Part shown: piece by piece, positions 1-9,534 of the stretch
Position numbering within the stretch: the first letter of the stretch is position 1
Layout of the letters: every line of letters starts with the position of its first letter
Assembly (NCBI GenBank): GCA_905221605.1
Contig: CAJNDS010002406.1
Coordinates: 374,989-438,988 of the forward strand
Origin: Symbiodinium natans
Lineage: Eukaryota; Sar; Dinophyceae; Suessiales; Symbiodiniaceae
DNA length: 64,000 bases
Direction of reading: 5' to 3'
Made by a program: the position numbers and the translations under genes
The notes under the pieces: model-generated
Databases searched by the model: none
What the model saw: only the letters and a program-made list of their open reading frames with translations
What the model was told of the DNA's origin: nothing

Positions 1-152
1 CGGCAGAGGGATGACTGCCCGATGCAGAGCTGCAGAAGAAATGGTCAAGGGCATGCAACTGTCGTCATTGAAGGTCAAACCCAGATAGTAGATAGTTAGT
101 ACTTTGCTGTTCAGCGCCGTCCCTCCCCTTTGGACTTACATGGTGCCTCAAC

Positions 153-404
153 ATGTGGCATGCGCTCCTAGTACATCAATCCCTGCAAACTTCCCCGCGG
201 CTTCCTCAGGCAACGTCAACGAAAAAGCATGACGACCGAGCAGGCCGCGATATCCACGGGAGCCGACTTACCGGGGTCCTGCCATCAAGCAAGCTTAGGC
301 ATTGGGGCTTGAGTCATGAGGAAGCCATGAAAGCCAAAGCTAGGTCAATCACCAGCCTCGTACCACACTCCAGTAGAACCGCCCTCCCACAGTCAGCCCC
401 CTGA
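153..404 (+). CDS. possible ORF or exon, unknown protein
   Basis: An ATG-started frame of 83 codons ending in TGA. Composition is mixed, with a basic middle and many Ser/Pro. No family is recognised and splice junctions are not obvious, so it could be coding or chance. From here to about 1000 the sequence holds degenerate TTTAGGG-type repeat (630-690) and one MITE-like element, and no other convincing gene. Confidence 0.25.
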   Translation: MWHALLVHQSLQTSPRLPQATSTKKHDDRAGRDIHGSRLTGVLPSSKLRHWGLSHEEAMKAKARSITSLVPHSSRTALPQSAP

Positions 405-755
405 CCGAACCGTTGGTTGAACGACGAGATGCCGACCTGAATCCTAAGCCCACGCTGCAGGTCCCAGGATCTCCCAGCATGTCTCAGGAATCCAGGTGGT
501 GCGGCCCTGAGAACGTGTGTTTAAACGGACCCTACGCACTACGATAGTCAGTTGTTGTGTAAGTACAAACGAAATTGGGAATATGGCATGGAAATCCTAG
601 TTTTGAGGTGCTAGTGCTCTTCGGGCTTATACAGGTTTAGAGGGTTTAGGGCTTGGCGTGTGCAAAATTTCTAGGGTAGGGTTTGGCATTAAGCCCACTA
701 AGCCCTAATGCCTGCGCCCCAAAAGCAATAGAGGGCCAGGGTCGCAGCGTTTAAT

Positions 756-861
756 CTACCAATTGCTTAAGAACCCCCCAAAAAACACAAATGTTCTTCC
801 TTATAAGGGTAATATAGGGATTGTCATTTTTTCATTTTGGTGGGGGTTCTTAAGCAAATAG
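756..861. mobile_element. MITE-like element, family 1 copy A
   Basis: About 106 bp with imperfect terminal inverted repeats: the left end reads CTACCAATTGCTTAAGAACC and the right end is its near complement, ending ...TTCTTAAGCAAATAG. The shared core is GCTTAAGAACCCCC. The centre has ATAAGGGTAATATAG, also found in the copy at 55838-55930. It has no coding capacity. Because it ends in TAG and is followed by an open frame (SNVSPVKH...), its right end could serve as a 3' splice site. Confidence 0.7.
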
Positions 862-1017
862 TAGCAATGTTTCACCGGTGAAACATTCCGAAAAGAAGCA
901 CTGCGGGATCCGGTGAAATTGGGGGGCGAAATGGTCTGCGGGATGCTCCGCGAGATTGAAACTCGGGACCAAAAGGTATACACCTAGCGAGTTTTTTCAG
1001 GGATCCTCTACTAACAG

Positions 1018-1252
1018 GACCTTAGGAACTGCAAGCGACTTCTTTGCGATGCTACTTCTGGGTCGTGCTGGTGGCCGCGACGTAAAATTCATGGCAGCCA
1101 GCACCCTCAACCCCTGGCCCGACGCCTCTCTAGTACACTTTTCCCAACATGTCGCATGGCGTAGCGGATGCTCCAGGCGTGCGCTTCTGCACTCGGAGAC
1201 ATGGATGAAAGGCCCACTCGTGCTGGGAAGTCCGGGAGAGCGGGCTTTTTGG
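1018..1252 (+). CDS. probable internal exon, unknown protein
   Basis: A 78-codon frame, open throughout with GC-biased third positions, between an acceptor CTACTAACAG|G and a donor TGG|GTTTGG. It enters in phase 1 and leaves in phase 0. The peptide includes DFFAMLLLGRAGGRD and ends in ERAFW. The intron after it starts with G-rich, TTTGGG-like sequence. Function is unknown. Confidence 0.45.
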
Positions 1253-1391
1253 GTTTGGGAGGAGGGAGTTGGGATTGTTTGGGGGACCTGTGGTCCATTC
1301 TGAGTGAGCCAGTGCGGGGTTCAACAGGTTTCGGGTTCGGGGCTAGAGGTGTAGGACTACGTGGCCCTACTGTCAACTAACAACTATTCAG

Positions 1392-1503
1392 GCACGGAGA
1401 GTCCAGATCTTCTGTTGAATATGAGCCATGTTCGTTGCTTGGCATTTCAAGGGCTAGAAGGTTGAAGCTGCAATACTTTCCCCTCCAAGGCGCGTTCGCA
1501 TAA
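1392..1503 (+). CDS. candidate terminal exon
   Basis: Acceptor TATTCAG|G, then 36 open codons (HGESRSSVEYEPCSLLG...) to a TAA at 1501-1503. Two other frames are broken. The following 200 bp hold an inverted-repeat-like AT/G-rich stretch (about 1540-1655) and then degenerate TTTAGGG repeat at 1747-1795. The function is not recognised. Confidence 0.35.
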
Positions 1504-1926
1504 AGCCTGTGCCTTTTCAGGTTCCCGGTTTTGGGGCGGCTTTGATAATAGGGGTCCCCAAAATAGAGGTACCCTTTATAATTTGCTCCCAAAAAACTAT
1601 AATGCTTACTATGAGAACCCCCCCAAAAGGGTCGGAAACCCCCCATATTAGGTGCTTGGGGTGGTTAACAGAGATCCGACACATGGACTCGGGATGCCAG
1701 GCATTGGTGCGACCTTGACCAAAGCTTTTCAGGGATCCTGGATGTCGGGGGGTTTAAGGTTAAGGGCTCAAAGTTTAGGGTTTAGGGTTTCGGATTATTT
1801 CTAGCATACAAACTTTACTGATGATCCAGCAGCAACCCAAGTTGTTCTACGTAGGGGACTTGTTACTGGGTGGTACATGGACGTCCAGGACCTCCACATC
1901 TCGGGTTGAGGCCTTGTTCCATCGCC

Positions 1927-2922
1927 ATGACGGATGCCGCGCCAGAGGGCAATCGACCTGTCGAGCTCGTTGTGATGGTGCACGGCTTGGACGGCTTCCC
2001 CAGTGACTTCGATCTCTGGGTCAGTTGCCTAGCAGGGCTGAAGCCAGAATTGAGGACCATGGCTTCCGAATCCTTCACCGCCTCCTGCTGCTTCTGGAAC
2101 GGCAGCGGCTGCATTGTGCAATGGGCAAGAAGCCTGGCAGGCGAAGTTTCAGCTCAAGTCGAAGCCTTGGCTAAGGAGGGTGCACGAAGTGTTGTCCTCC
2201 ACTTTGTTTGCCACTCCCTTGGAGGGCTCATCACCAGACAGGCTTTGCCCCTTCTGAAAACATTCACATTGCCGGTGAGCTTTGGGCATCTCATCACGCT
2301 CAACTCACCCCACATGGGAGTGCGGAACTGGTGGAAGGGTTTGGGGGGACTTTTGGCTAGACTAGTTGGGAAATTCCAGTATCTTAGACAGCTGACCTTG
2401 CATGATGACAGCCAAGCTGGTATGTGCTATCTGGAGCAACTGGCCAATGAAACTGCATGCCTTAAAGAGTTCCAGAGTCGGACAGCTGTCGCTGCCACTC
2501 ACTTTGATGTCATGGTTCCTTTCTGCACCGCGGCGATCTGCTCCACGAATCCGTTCCCATCACCCAGCAGCGGGGAACGTTTTTGGCGCGTGGACGCTGT
2601 TCATGGCTTCAGCGGCAGCACAGCTTTCGTGACCAGCCCTGAGGCGCACAGTTGCGCCAGAGAGTTCGAAGAGAGCCTTAAAGAAGATCTGATCAAAGCA
2701 GGCCAAGAGGGAATGCTGAGCTCCAGCGACCACGCAGTTGAGTTTACAGCAGCCACTCTCAAGGGAATGCAGACTTGCCAGTGGCGGCGTGTGGCCTACA
2801 CCCTTTCCATGAGGAGAGAAGATGCTCATCTCTTTGCAGTCGGCAAGGATCACAGGTGTAACGAGGCCGAAGAAGGGTCGAGAGCCTTCATTCAGCAGCT
2901 GATTCGGTCGGTCTTCACCTGA
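1927..2922 (+). CDS. DUF676-type lipase/serine esterase, intronless
   Basis: A 331-residue alpha/beta-hydrolase read from the ATG at 1927; the frame is open back to 1870 but has no earlier ATG. Visible motifs: VMVHGLDG (about residues 16-23), the usual oxyanion-strand motif; nucleophile elbow CHSLGGL with Ser97, where the family normally has GHSLGG; then LITLNSPHMG (122-131), and FDVMVPF with Asp194 as the likely acid. His301 in EDAHLFAVG is the likely catalytic His. Length and motif order fit the DUF676 family (putative lipases). No signal peptide or membrane segment is evident, so a cytosolic acyl-ester hydrolase is inferred; the substrate is unknown. It is the only host gene here recognisable as one uninterrupted frame, so it may be a retroposed copy. 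No spliced-leader relic is seen upstream. Confidence 0.87.
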   Translation: MTDAAPEGNRPVELVVMVHGLDGFPSDFDLWVSCLAGLKPELRTMASESFTASCCFWNGSGCIVQWARSLAGEVSAQVEALAKEGARSVVLHFVCHSLGGLITRQALPLLKTFTLPVSFGHLITLNSPHMGVRNWWKGLGGLLARLVGKFQYLRQLTLHDDSQAGMCYLEQLANETACLKEFQSRTAVAATHFDVMVPFCTAAICSTNPFPSPSSGERFWRVDAVHGFSGSTAFVTSPEAHSCAREFEESLKEDLIKAGQEGMLSSSDHAVEFTAATLKGMQTCQWRRVAYTLSMRREDAHLFAVGKDHRCNEAEEGSRAFIQQLIRSVFT

Positions 2923-3218
2923 AGCTGAGTAGCTCACTGGCCCGCGGGATCCTCTGAGGTCTCCAGGGCCTGAGGAGCAAAGGCAGCCAAAACAGTGACT
3001 GCCCTAAATGTCCATGTTTCTATTGTTGGTAGGGTCTAGGGTTCAGGGTTTAAGTACTGGTGAGGAACAGACAAATTATGTAGGGCCCTAATTCCCTCAT
3101 TCCTTGCTATCCAACAGCAAGTAGACCAGAACCTCCGCTCTCAGCAGGCTGGCAATGGATTGGAGTAATCGTCTGTGCGATCTCGAGCCTTGAGTGCATT
3201 GGGAACTGTTGCCTTCAG

Positions 3219-3294
3219 CTGTTGAAGGCAAGGTGCTTGCGTGAAGTGAGATATAGAAGGGGCGGTCGACGTTGTGGCCGTTTTGGCTGTCCCG
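3219..3294 (+). CDS. candidate internal exon, basic peptide
   Basis: Acceptor GCCTTCAG|C and donor CCCG|GTAAGG enclose 25 open codons, rich in Arg and Gly, ending RRCGRFGCP. A second candidate exon lies at about 3667-3735 (AACAAG|GATGTG..., peptide DVLKTEPVVERSWPRRACLL). Between 3420 and 3660 the sequence is degenerate CCCTAAA-type repeat. Function unknown. Confidence 0.38.
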
Positions 3295-3859
3295 GTAAGG
3301 GTACCCCAACAAGGGCTCATGACACTTCTCTAGATACCCTAAATACCCTAGTCCCCGCACATCTTGTCCAAGGTACTATGCCGGCATCACGCGAGCTTTG
3401 TTCCTGATCTCGCCCCCAGCCTGGACCTCAGGGCTTAAGGCTTGTGAGCTAGGGTTTCGTGGGCACCAGCCACCTTTAACCCTAAACGCAATACGGGAAC
3501 CCTCGCAGTATCTCTTAAACTCTAAGCCTCACATGCTGCCTTAAACCCCAACCTTCAGTCAAACATGCACCTGAATTTCCGAACCCTCAAACTGGGAAAT
3601 CTTCTCAAGTATCCTAAAACCCTAGCCCTACAAAACGCATGAACCCCAAACCTCCATGTGAACAAGGATGTGCTGAAGACAGAGCCAGTGGTGGAGCGGT
3701 CATGGCCTCGGCGAGCCTGCTTGTTGCCCGCTCAAGGATCGTTCTCAAGTTTTTTTGGGCTTATCGGGGCTTGAAATAGGGATATCTCAGAGTTGTCGTT
3801 GTTTGGCTCCGGGCTTTGTAGCTCAAAGGAGAGACTGTGCTTTAGGCGGGGGTTTATAA

Positions 3860-3902
3860 CCCTATAGAATCCCTTACAGGGTATTTATAAGGGGATATAG
3901 GG
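3860..3902. repeat. short imperfect palindrome
   Basis: CCCTATAGAATCCCTTA (3860-3876) pairs with TAAGGGGATATAGGG (3888-3902) around an 11-nt loop. It lies in probable intron sequence upstream of the 4106 exon and may be a very small foldback element or a cruciform-prone repeat. Confidence 0.5.
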
Positions 3903-4105
3903 TACCTCATTCCCTCGGCCTTGTGGGGTTTTCTATCCTCCTGGCATGGTTGAGGGTCAGCAGGTACGGCACTTCGACCTCAAGCTTTTTTGGCAGAGAG
4001 GGGCCTTGCTTCCCGGATGTGAAACCCTATAGCCCTAAGGGCCTAAACCCGAAAGTTCCGAAGCTTCAGGAGCGTCCATCTGAGCCCTAAGGGAGCCCCT
4101 GTGAG

Positions 4106-4892
4106 GTCCAACCTGCAGCTCATCCACTACCTCGCAAAAGTCGGCATGCCGCTGGCGTCACTGATGGCGGCTGGGCTTTTGAAGGAAGCTGGAGACAGTT
4201 AAGAACTTCTCGCTTTGTAGGGTTTAGGGCTTCCGGGGGGGGGGGGGGGGGCTGGTTGAAGCTGCATTTCTTGCAGAGTTCTGGGGCTCTGAGAGTTTCG
4301 AGATTTGCCCTTGTTTGGGGTCTCAGGTATGTAGGGCTAAAGGCCCAGCATGTGGTGACATGGTGCACGAGGGGTTCGAGAGCATCAAGGTTGCCCAAGA
4401 TGCACCGAAAACCCTCAAAGGCCCCGAACAACAAACAGGTCCTCAAGTCCCTCCACAGTCCCCATAACCCTAGAACCCTATAACCCTAGAACCCTATAAC
4501 CCTTAAACCCTAAAACCCTAAAACCCTATAACCCTATAACCCTAAACCCTAAGCCCTAAGCCCCAAGCCCCAAGCCCTAAGCCCTGCCAAGCCAGAGGTG
4601 GTCACGTTCTCCGTGATCATTCCGCTGTTTAAATTCGCGCAGGGCCCAGTTTCGTTGGGTCCAGCTTTGCATTTTCTTTCTTACCCCTCACTAATGCCCG
4701 TTTCCCCCCTCTTACCCCCCTCTTACTCCGCACTTCTTACCCCCGATAAGAGGCCTGAGGGCGCATTTTGGGGTCGAGGGTTTCAACCGGCGGGAGGGCG
4801 GGATTCACGGCCGAATGGGCTTCTAGGTGCAATGGTTCTCGCCGACCGCCATCGTTCGGGTCCGCTTTTTGTTTTTGTCTCTATCTCTATCT

Positions 4893-4931
<39 letters not shown>

Positions 4932-6066
4932 TCTCTTTATTTTTTTTTGAGGGGGGGGGGAAGGTAATGAGGCATTCCACTCAAAGGGTACAGGGGACGA
5001 CCCCGTTTGGAACAACTTCTGCCGCCTTCAGCCGAAAGACCATAAACATCCGGAAGCCCTGGGTACACACCCCTGAATAAGGCTTTGCCTGAAACCATGA
5101 GCCTCGGACCATCGCATGAGAACTCTCAAACAAACCCCTCAAAGCCTACTTCATACTGCCTACAGAACCCTACACAAAGCCAAAATGATCCCTAGCCTTG
5201 CTACACCTGCTCGACTTGCCACCTTCCTGAGCCCGTATAAGCTTCCTAAAAACTCAAAGATTACCTGAGCTGCCCTGAACAACCCTAAACCCTAAACCCG
5301 AGTAAGACCCAAGCATTCGAGCTGCTCAGATAACCACCTTCTTGGTCATGCACCCACCCTCGTCGGTGTCCAGAGACCAGCATGCAAAGCGCGGCCTCCC
5401 AGGTGTGGGTTTTCGGCGGGAAGTATGGACTTCCGGGTTTCTTTGGTTGAGGGCCTAAGGGTGTTAGGTTAGAGCAAAGCATAGCAATGAATTGAGGGTT
5501 TTTTTTGGGGTTTAGGGTCAGCTGCCCCAAGCGCGCGTTTGCGAAGTCATGCTCCGTGTGTTTGGGATGTTCACGTTGTTGGGCTTGAGGTTGTCAGGGC
5601 CTTTTGGGGTTTTTGGGGTGCAAGGACTCATTGTGTTGGTTTTCTTTTTCTGTTTGATTCTTGTTTTGTTGGTGAGGGCTTTAGGGCTTGAGGGGTTGCA
5701 GAGCAGGCTGCAGGGTTTCGAGGCCAGCGCCCTGCTTTTCGCGCTCATGCTTCGTGATGGGAGATCCCCTGCCCTGCGAAAGCAAGGTCCATTCTTGATT
5801 CTTGCTTGGGATGTTCCCCCTTATACTGACAGTCCTTAGTAGGGATTCCAGTAAAATCCCGATTAAGGACTGCCAGTATAAGGGGGAGCATCCCGAATTC
5901 TTGACATTCTTGTTGCAACAAGCTAGTTCCCTGCTTGTTGAAGTACTTCTGGGCTGATGCGAGCATGTGGCACACGTTGAGGGTGCGGTGAAGACAAGAA
6001 GGGCGTTGTTCGAGACCCCTTTCTAGAAGCCTACATCGGATGTTTGATAAAAGCAGCCGCCCACAG
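4106..6066 (+). CDS. multi-exon gene, unknown protein (partial model)
   Basis: Seven exons with consistent phase: 4106-4197, 4349-4438, 4596-4648, 4994-5062, 5330-5404, 5714-5786 and 5982-6066. Each junction has AG on the acceptor and GT on the donor, and the frame stays open through all seven (about 178 codons). Peptide landmarks in order: LIHYLAKVGMPLASLMAAG, GDMVHEGFESIKVAQDAPK, TFSVIIPLFKFAQ, TTFLVMHPPSSVSRDQH, EASALLFALMLRDG and DPFLEAYIGCLIKAAAH. I recognise no family. The introns are 151-582 bp. They hold TTTAGGG-like sequence and a poly-G run near one 5' end (4205-4252), CCCTAAA repeat near 3' ends (4480-4580, 5280-5300), a (CT)n tract (4891-4930) and a MITE (5808-5894). Both gene ends are unresolved; the gene may continue to 7.9 kb. 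Confidence 0.6.
5808..5894. mobile_element. MITE-like element, family 2 copy A
   Basis: An 87-bp foldback with 31-bp terminal inverted repeats differing at two positions: the left arm begins GGGATGTTCCCCCTTATACT and the right arm is its complement, ending AGCATCCC. It lies inside an intron of the 4106-6066 gene and is non-coding. A second copy is at 18414-18511. Confidence 0.8.
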
Positions 6067-6342
6067 GTTCGCATAACAAATGCTCATAGCCCGTGGTACC
6101 ATTTGCAAGGAGTTGGGAGTTCAAAGAGCGGCAGCATCCATTCTTCTGAGGTTTTGCAAACTGCTTTGTGTCCTGCCCTCGGACTTGCTCTGGGGTTGGC
6201 GCAAATATCTTCGATTCGGAGAGTACTGGGCGGTTTAGTTTAGTGTTGCCTCATGCTGATGCTTGACATCCAGGTGATTTTGACGAGTGGTTGCGCCCCC
6301 TTCACTGTGAACCCTGCATCAGTTTTCATCAGTTCACTACAG

Positions 6343-6679
6343 CAGCCGAAAAGCGTCCTCGAGCGCAAAGGGAGCCGATTCCGGGATGGTCAACTGTTCA
6401 ATCTTGAGACAGTGGGAATGAAGCCTTTTAAGTCGAGACGTTGGCCTGGCTACGTAGGTCTTCCAGGGATTGCTATCCTGGTTGCATCCAACCTTCTGGA
6501 GCAAAGGGGGGGGTTTGGGATGTTCAGCATTTTTTTTCTGGCTTTTGGGGGGGCTTATAAGAGCCTTTATAAGCACTCCTAGCCCCAAAGAACTAAGCTC
6601 TGAGCCTCAGGCGCTCTCTCCCTATCAGTCGTGCTCTCAGCTCCGCAGCGGTTGCTGCTGTTGCTGCTTCGGTTTGAGG
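6343..6679 (+). CDS. two probable exons, unknown protein
   Basis: Exon 6343-6453: acceptor CACTACAG|CAG, 37 open codons (FRDGQLFNLETVGMKPFKSR in the middle), donor TAC|GTAGGT. A second coding stretch ends at 6679 with GFGLR-like codons: the cysteine run CCCCC precedes donor TTGAGG|GTTTAAGG, and the intron then runs straight into TTTAGGG repeat. They may continue the preceding gene, but phase across 6066-6343 was not resolved. Confidence 0.42.
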
Positions 6680-6812
6680 GTTTAAGGTTTCTAAGACCTT
6701 CGGTTTAGGGTTTAGGGTTTAGGGTTTAGGGTTTAGGGCTTAGGGTTTAGGGTTTAGGGTGTAGTGTTTAGGGTTAGGGTTTAGGGTTGAGGGTTTAGGG
6801 TTTGGCGTTTCA
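6680..6812. repeat. TTTAGGG-type heptamer array
   Basis: Degenerate then near-perfect TTTAGGG/TTAGGG units in G-rich orientation on the + strand, directly after a probable 5' splice site. The array is followed by non-repeat sequence and then by CCCTAAA-like sequence after 6940. Confidence 0.9.
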
Positions 6813-6884
6813 AGCTACCCGACAACGGTTTGTAGACTGGGAAGCCTTCCGCCGAGGTACCTGAAATCAATCAGCCCCCTGCAG

Positions 6885-7034
6885 AGTGTTTGTGCCCGTA
6901 CAGAAATCCTGAAAACAATCCGCAACTCAAGGCTTGAAACCCTGCCTCAGCCGCAAACCCTTCTCCCACCAAAGCCCGTTTCCAGCCCAAAAGCGCAAAT
7001 CAAACCTAAGGGTTTAGAGCTTAATAGCACGTAA
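6885..7034 (+). CDS. candidate terminal exon
   Basis: Acceptor CCCCTGCAG|AGT followed by 49 open codons to TAA at 7032 (SVCARTEILKTIRNSRLETL at the start, then Pro-rich). Codon bias is moderate. From 7035 to 7650 I see only repeat-like or low-information sequence, including a CCGTACACCGTA short tandem at about 7535-7560. Confidence 0.35.
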   Translation, partial: SVCARTEILKTIRNSRLETLPQPQTLLPPKPVSSPKAQIKPKGLELNST

Positions 7035-7653
7035 TGAAACGTGACTAACCCACAACCTCTCCATAACCTCCAAAGCAGTAGACCCCAAACCCTTGAGCTT
7101 CATAGGTTAGGTCCTGCCCCCTCCCAGTAACAGTTCAAAACTCCGTTTTGTATGTGACACACAGCCCATAAAAAGCACCAGAGAATCCAAACTCATTTCA
7201 GGATGGAATGAGAGGTTTGGGCCGAGATCAATACTCAGTTTGGGGTGGGAAAGGGAGGAACAAAAACTAGTTTATGAATTATTTTCTGTTTGAGATGTGG
7301 GGGAAGGACCAGAAATCCAAACTAAATCCAGGTTGCTTGAGGAGAGAAAAAAATAATTTGGGCACGAAGAACTCAGCAAGGGAGCAGGCTCGATGGGGAT
7401 TAACCTGATGAGGGTGAGATGAGGTGAGCCTGCCAGGGAAAATCGATGGTTACCTCCCCAAGGTCCAAATGTGTAGCCTGGAGCCTTTAGGTTCAATGAC
7501 GTGCGTGATCCCGTTGTTCCCGAAATACGCGCGCCGTATACCGTACACCGTACACCGTACGCCAAGCTCTTGTTCCGTACCTTACCCAGGGCTTCATTAC
7601 GAAGTGATCCGTCCAGTCTGCCCATTGCTGTTTAAATGTTTTTTTATTAACAG

Positions 7654-7874
7654 TGCTGCCTGTGAACACACGGGACACGTGTTGGCAGGCTAGCCCGCGG
7701 AGCTCAGCAACTCGTGTTGCTACCGTGGTTCCAGAGTGGTTCATCGCAGCTTGTTCTGAGGGACTTCAGTTCCTGGAAGCTGGAACTAGAAACACGTCGC
7801 TGTTTTCCGTGGCGAAATTGGACGCGCCGCGGACGATTTTGAAAACATACGACCACAAAGAAAAACAAACATAG
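7654..7874 (+). CDS. probable terminal exon, unknown protein
   Basis: A good pyrimidine tract and acceptor (TTTTTTTATTAACAG|T) precede 72 open codons ending in TAG at 7872. The peptide contains ATRVATVVPEWFIAACSEGL and then a basic tail. The last dozen codons run into the minisatellite that follows, so the true end could be earlier. Confidence 0.45.
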
Positions 7875-8412
7875 AAACACACAGCGCAAAAATAGCACCA
7901 GAAAAGCACAAAAAAAGCACAAACATGAAAACACACAGCACAAAAAAAGCACCAGAAAAGCACAACAGACCACCACAAAAAAAACCCAAACATAGAAACA
8001 CACAGCACAAAAAAAACACCAGAAAAGCAAAACAAAAAGCACAAACACGTCAAAAAAACACCAGAAAAAAAAAAGGCACAAACACACCAGAATTTCTGAA
8101 AATCACGGCTGCTCGTGACCCGGCGCTTTGGCTTTTAATTCAAGAGAGCACAAAAACAAAGCACAAACATGAAAACCTACAGCACAAAAAAAGCACCAGA
8201 AAAGCACAAAAAAAAAGAACACACACATAAAAGCACACAGCGCGAAAATAGCACCAGAAAAGCACAAAAAAGCACAAACATGAAAACACACAGCACAAAA
8301 AAAGCACCAGAAAAGCACAACAGACCACCACAAAAAAAACCCAAACATAGAAACACGCAGCACAAAAAAAACACCAGAAAAGCACCAAAAAACACAAACA
8401 CGTCAACAACAC
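7862..8412. repeat. higher-order A-rich minisatellite
   Basis: Units of roughly 50-60 bp built on CACAGCACAAAAAAAGCACC and AGAAAAGCACAAA. The order of variant units in 7862-8076 recurs in 8160-8412 (including ACAGACCACCACAAAAAAAA once in each half), so a block was duplicated after the unit array formed. About 80 bp of other sequence (about 8080-8160) separates the halves. Overlapping frames in all directions are repeat artefacts. Confidence 0.85.
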
Positions 8413-9534
8413 ATAAGCACAAAAAACACCATTAAAACATGATCCTAACTTCAGAAACAGGAGGCAAAGGCTTTCCCTTCTAATTCCTCTATGAGAGCCA
8501 CCTGGCCCCCGGGTCCGAGGGTCCCAGCCTTGGCCTCAGACCTCCCGTGGTGGAGGCTTTGGAGCTCTGTCTAATGGCCGGGCTTGAAACTTTCGCAATG
8601 TATACCGGGCCCTCGAACTTTGGAAAAAACAAGCAAGCGCGCGCACGCGCCCACGCGCGTGCCTTTCACCCCTCCGTGACCCTTGCCTTGCCTCTATATT
8701 GTCCAGGATTGTTCACGTTTGCTCAACATCAAAGTCTCATGTGCCTTGAGACATGGAATAACACGGCGTAGGCTTAGCAGGGTGAATGCTTTTGGCAATC
8801 GGGTTTGGTGGCAGGAGCCCGGCCTTGATTGAAGGGCTTAGGGATTCAGATGTTTGGGGTTTGCGCCTGAGGTTTAGAGGTTTTGATACGGTTTTAGCTA
8901 TTAGGGATGGGGGTTTGAAAGTCGGGGGTGTGAGCCATCACGGGCTAAGCCGTTGGCGCTTTCAGAGGTTTTTGAGTAGAGTTTGTTTAGGGCATAGGTT
9001 TTCCAGGATTGTTATTGCCTTGGGCCTCTTTAGACAGGACTCCTGTGATGGTCATGGTCTTATGATCATATTTATCGCGAACATGTTTCAGTTTTTATTG
9101 TGGGTCTGTTTGTGCTCACTGTTACTGGGCGTGGGCCGGATCCAATTCATAGGGTTGAGAGGTAAGCCCTGGCAGCCAAAGGATGTCTGATATTTTCCTG
9201 GTCATGCTGATCCTGGCCTATCTGAACACAGGCCAGGGCAGAACGCCCCCAAACTTGCGTTGCCGTAAGGGCCCCCTGAATCCAAGGCCTTGGGGTCCTA
9301 AAGCCCTGAAGTCCGGGACTTGCTTGGGGCTTGTAGGGTTCAGGGATTTGGGGCTTGGGCTGCAGTAGAACTTTGTCCTTTTTAACATGCTTTTGTGCTG
9401 TAGAACTCTGGGGGCTGCCCCTAGATACCTCGACCGCGTGCTCCTAACCAGGTACCGCAGGTGCCCATGGCCTTTTAGTATCTACTGAGTTTGATCCCCT
9501 AAACCCTAAAACCTAAACCCTAAAGTCTCCCTAG
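8413..9534. other. stretch without a supported gene
   Basis: Contains a GC-rich alternating tract (GCGCGCACGCGCCC near 8640), degenerate TTTAGGG-like sequence from 8800 to 9360 on the + strand, and CCCTAAA-like sequence at 9495-9525 just before the next exon. Open frames at 8547-8771 and 8786-9190 lack ATG starts and are not convincing. Confidence 0.5.

Noticed and set aside
3268-3290. Spliced-leader-like motif (GTGGCCGTTTTGGCTG)
   Set aside because: It matches the dinoflagellate spliced leader at only about 13 of 21 positions, lacks the leader's ends, and lies inside a coding-biased exon.
5920-5982. Exon encoding LLKYFWADASMWHTLR
   Set aside because: It is phase-compatible but leaves only 16 nt before the better-supported exon at 5982; both cannot be used together.
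7862-8412. CRISPR-like spaced repeats
   Set aside because: Units are contiguous and degenerate, with no unique spacers, in a eukaryotic context.
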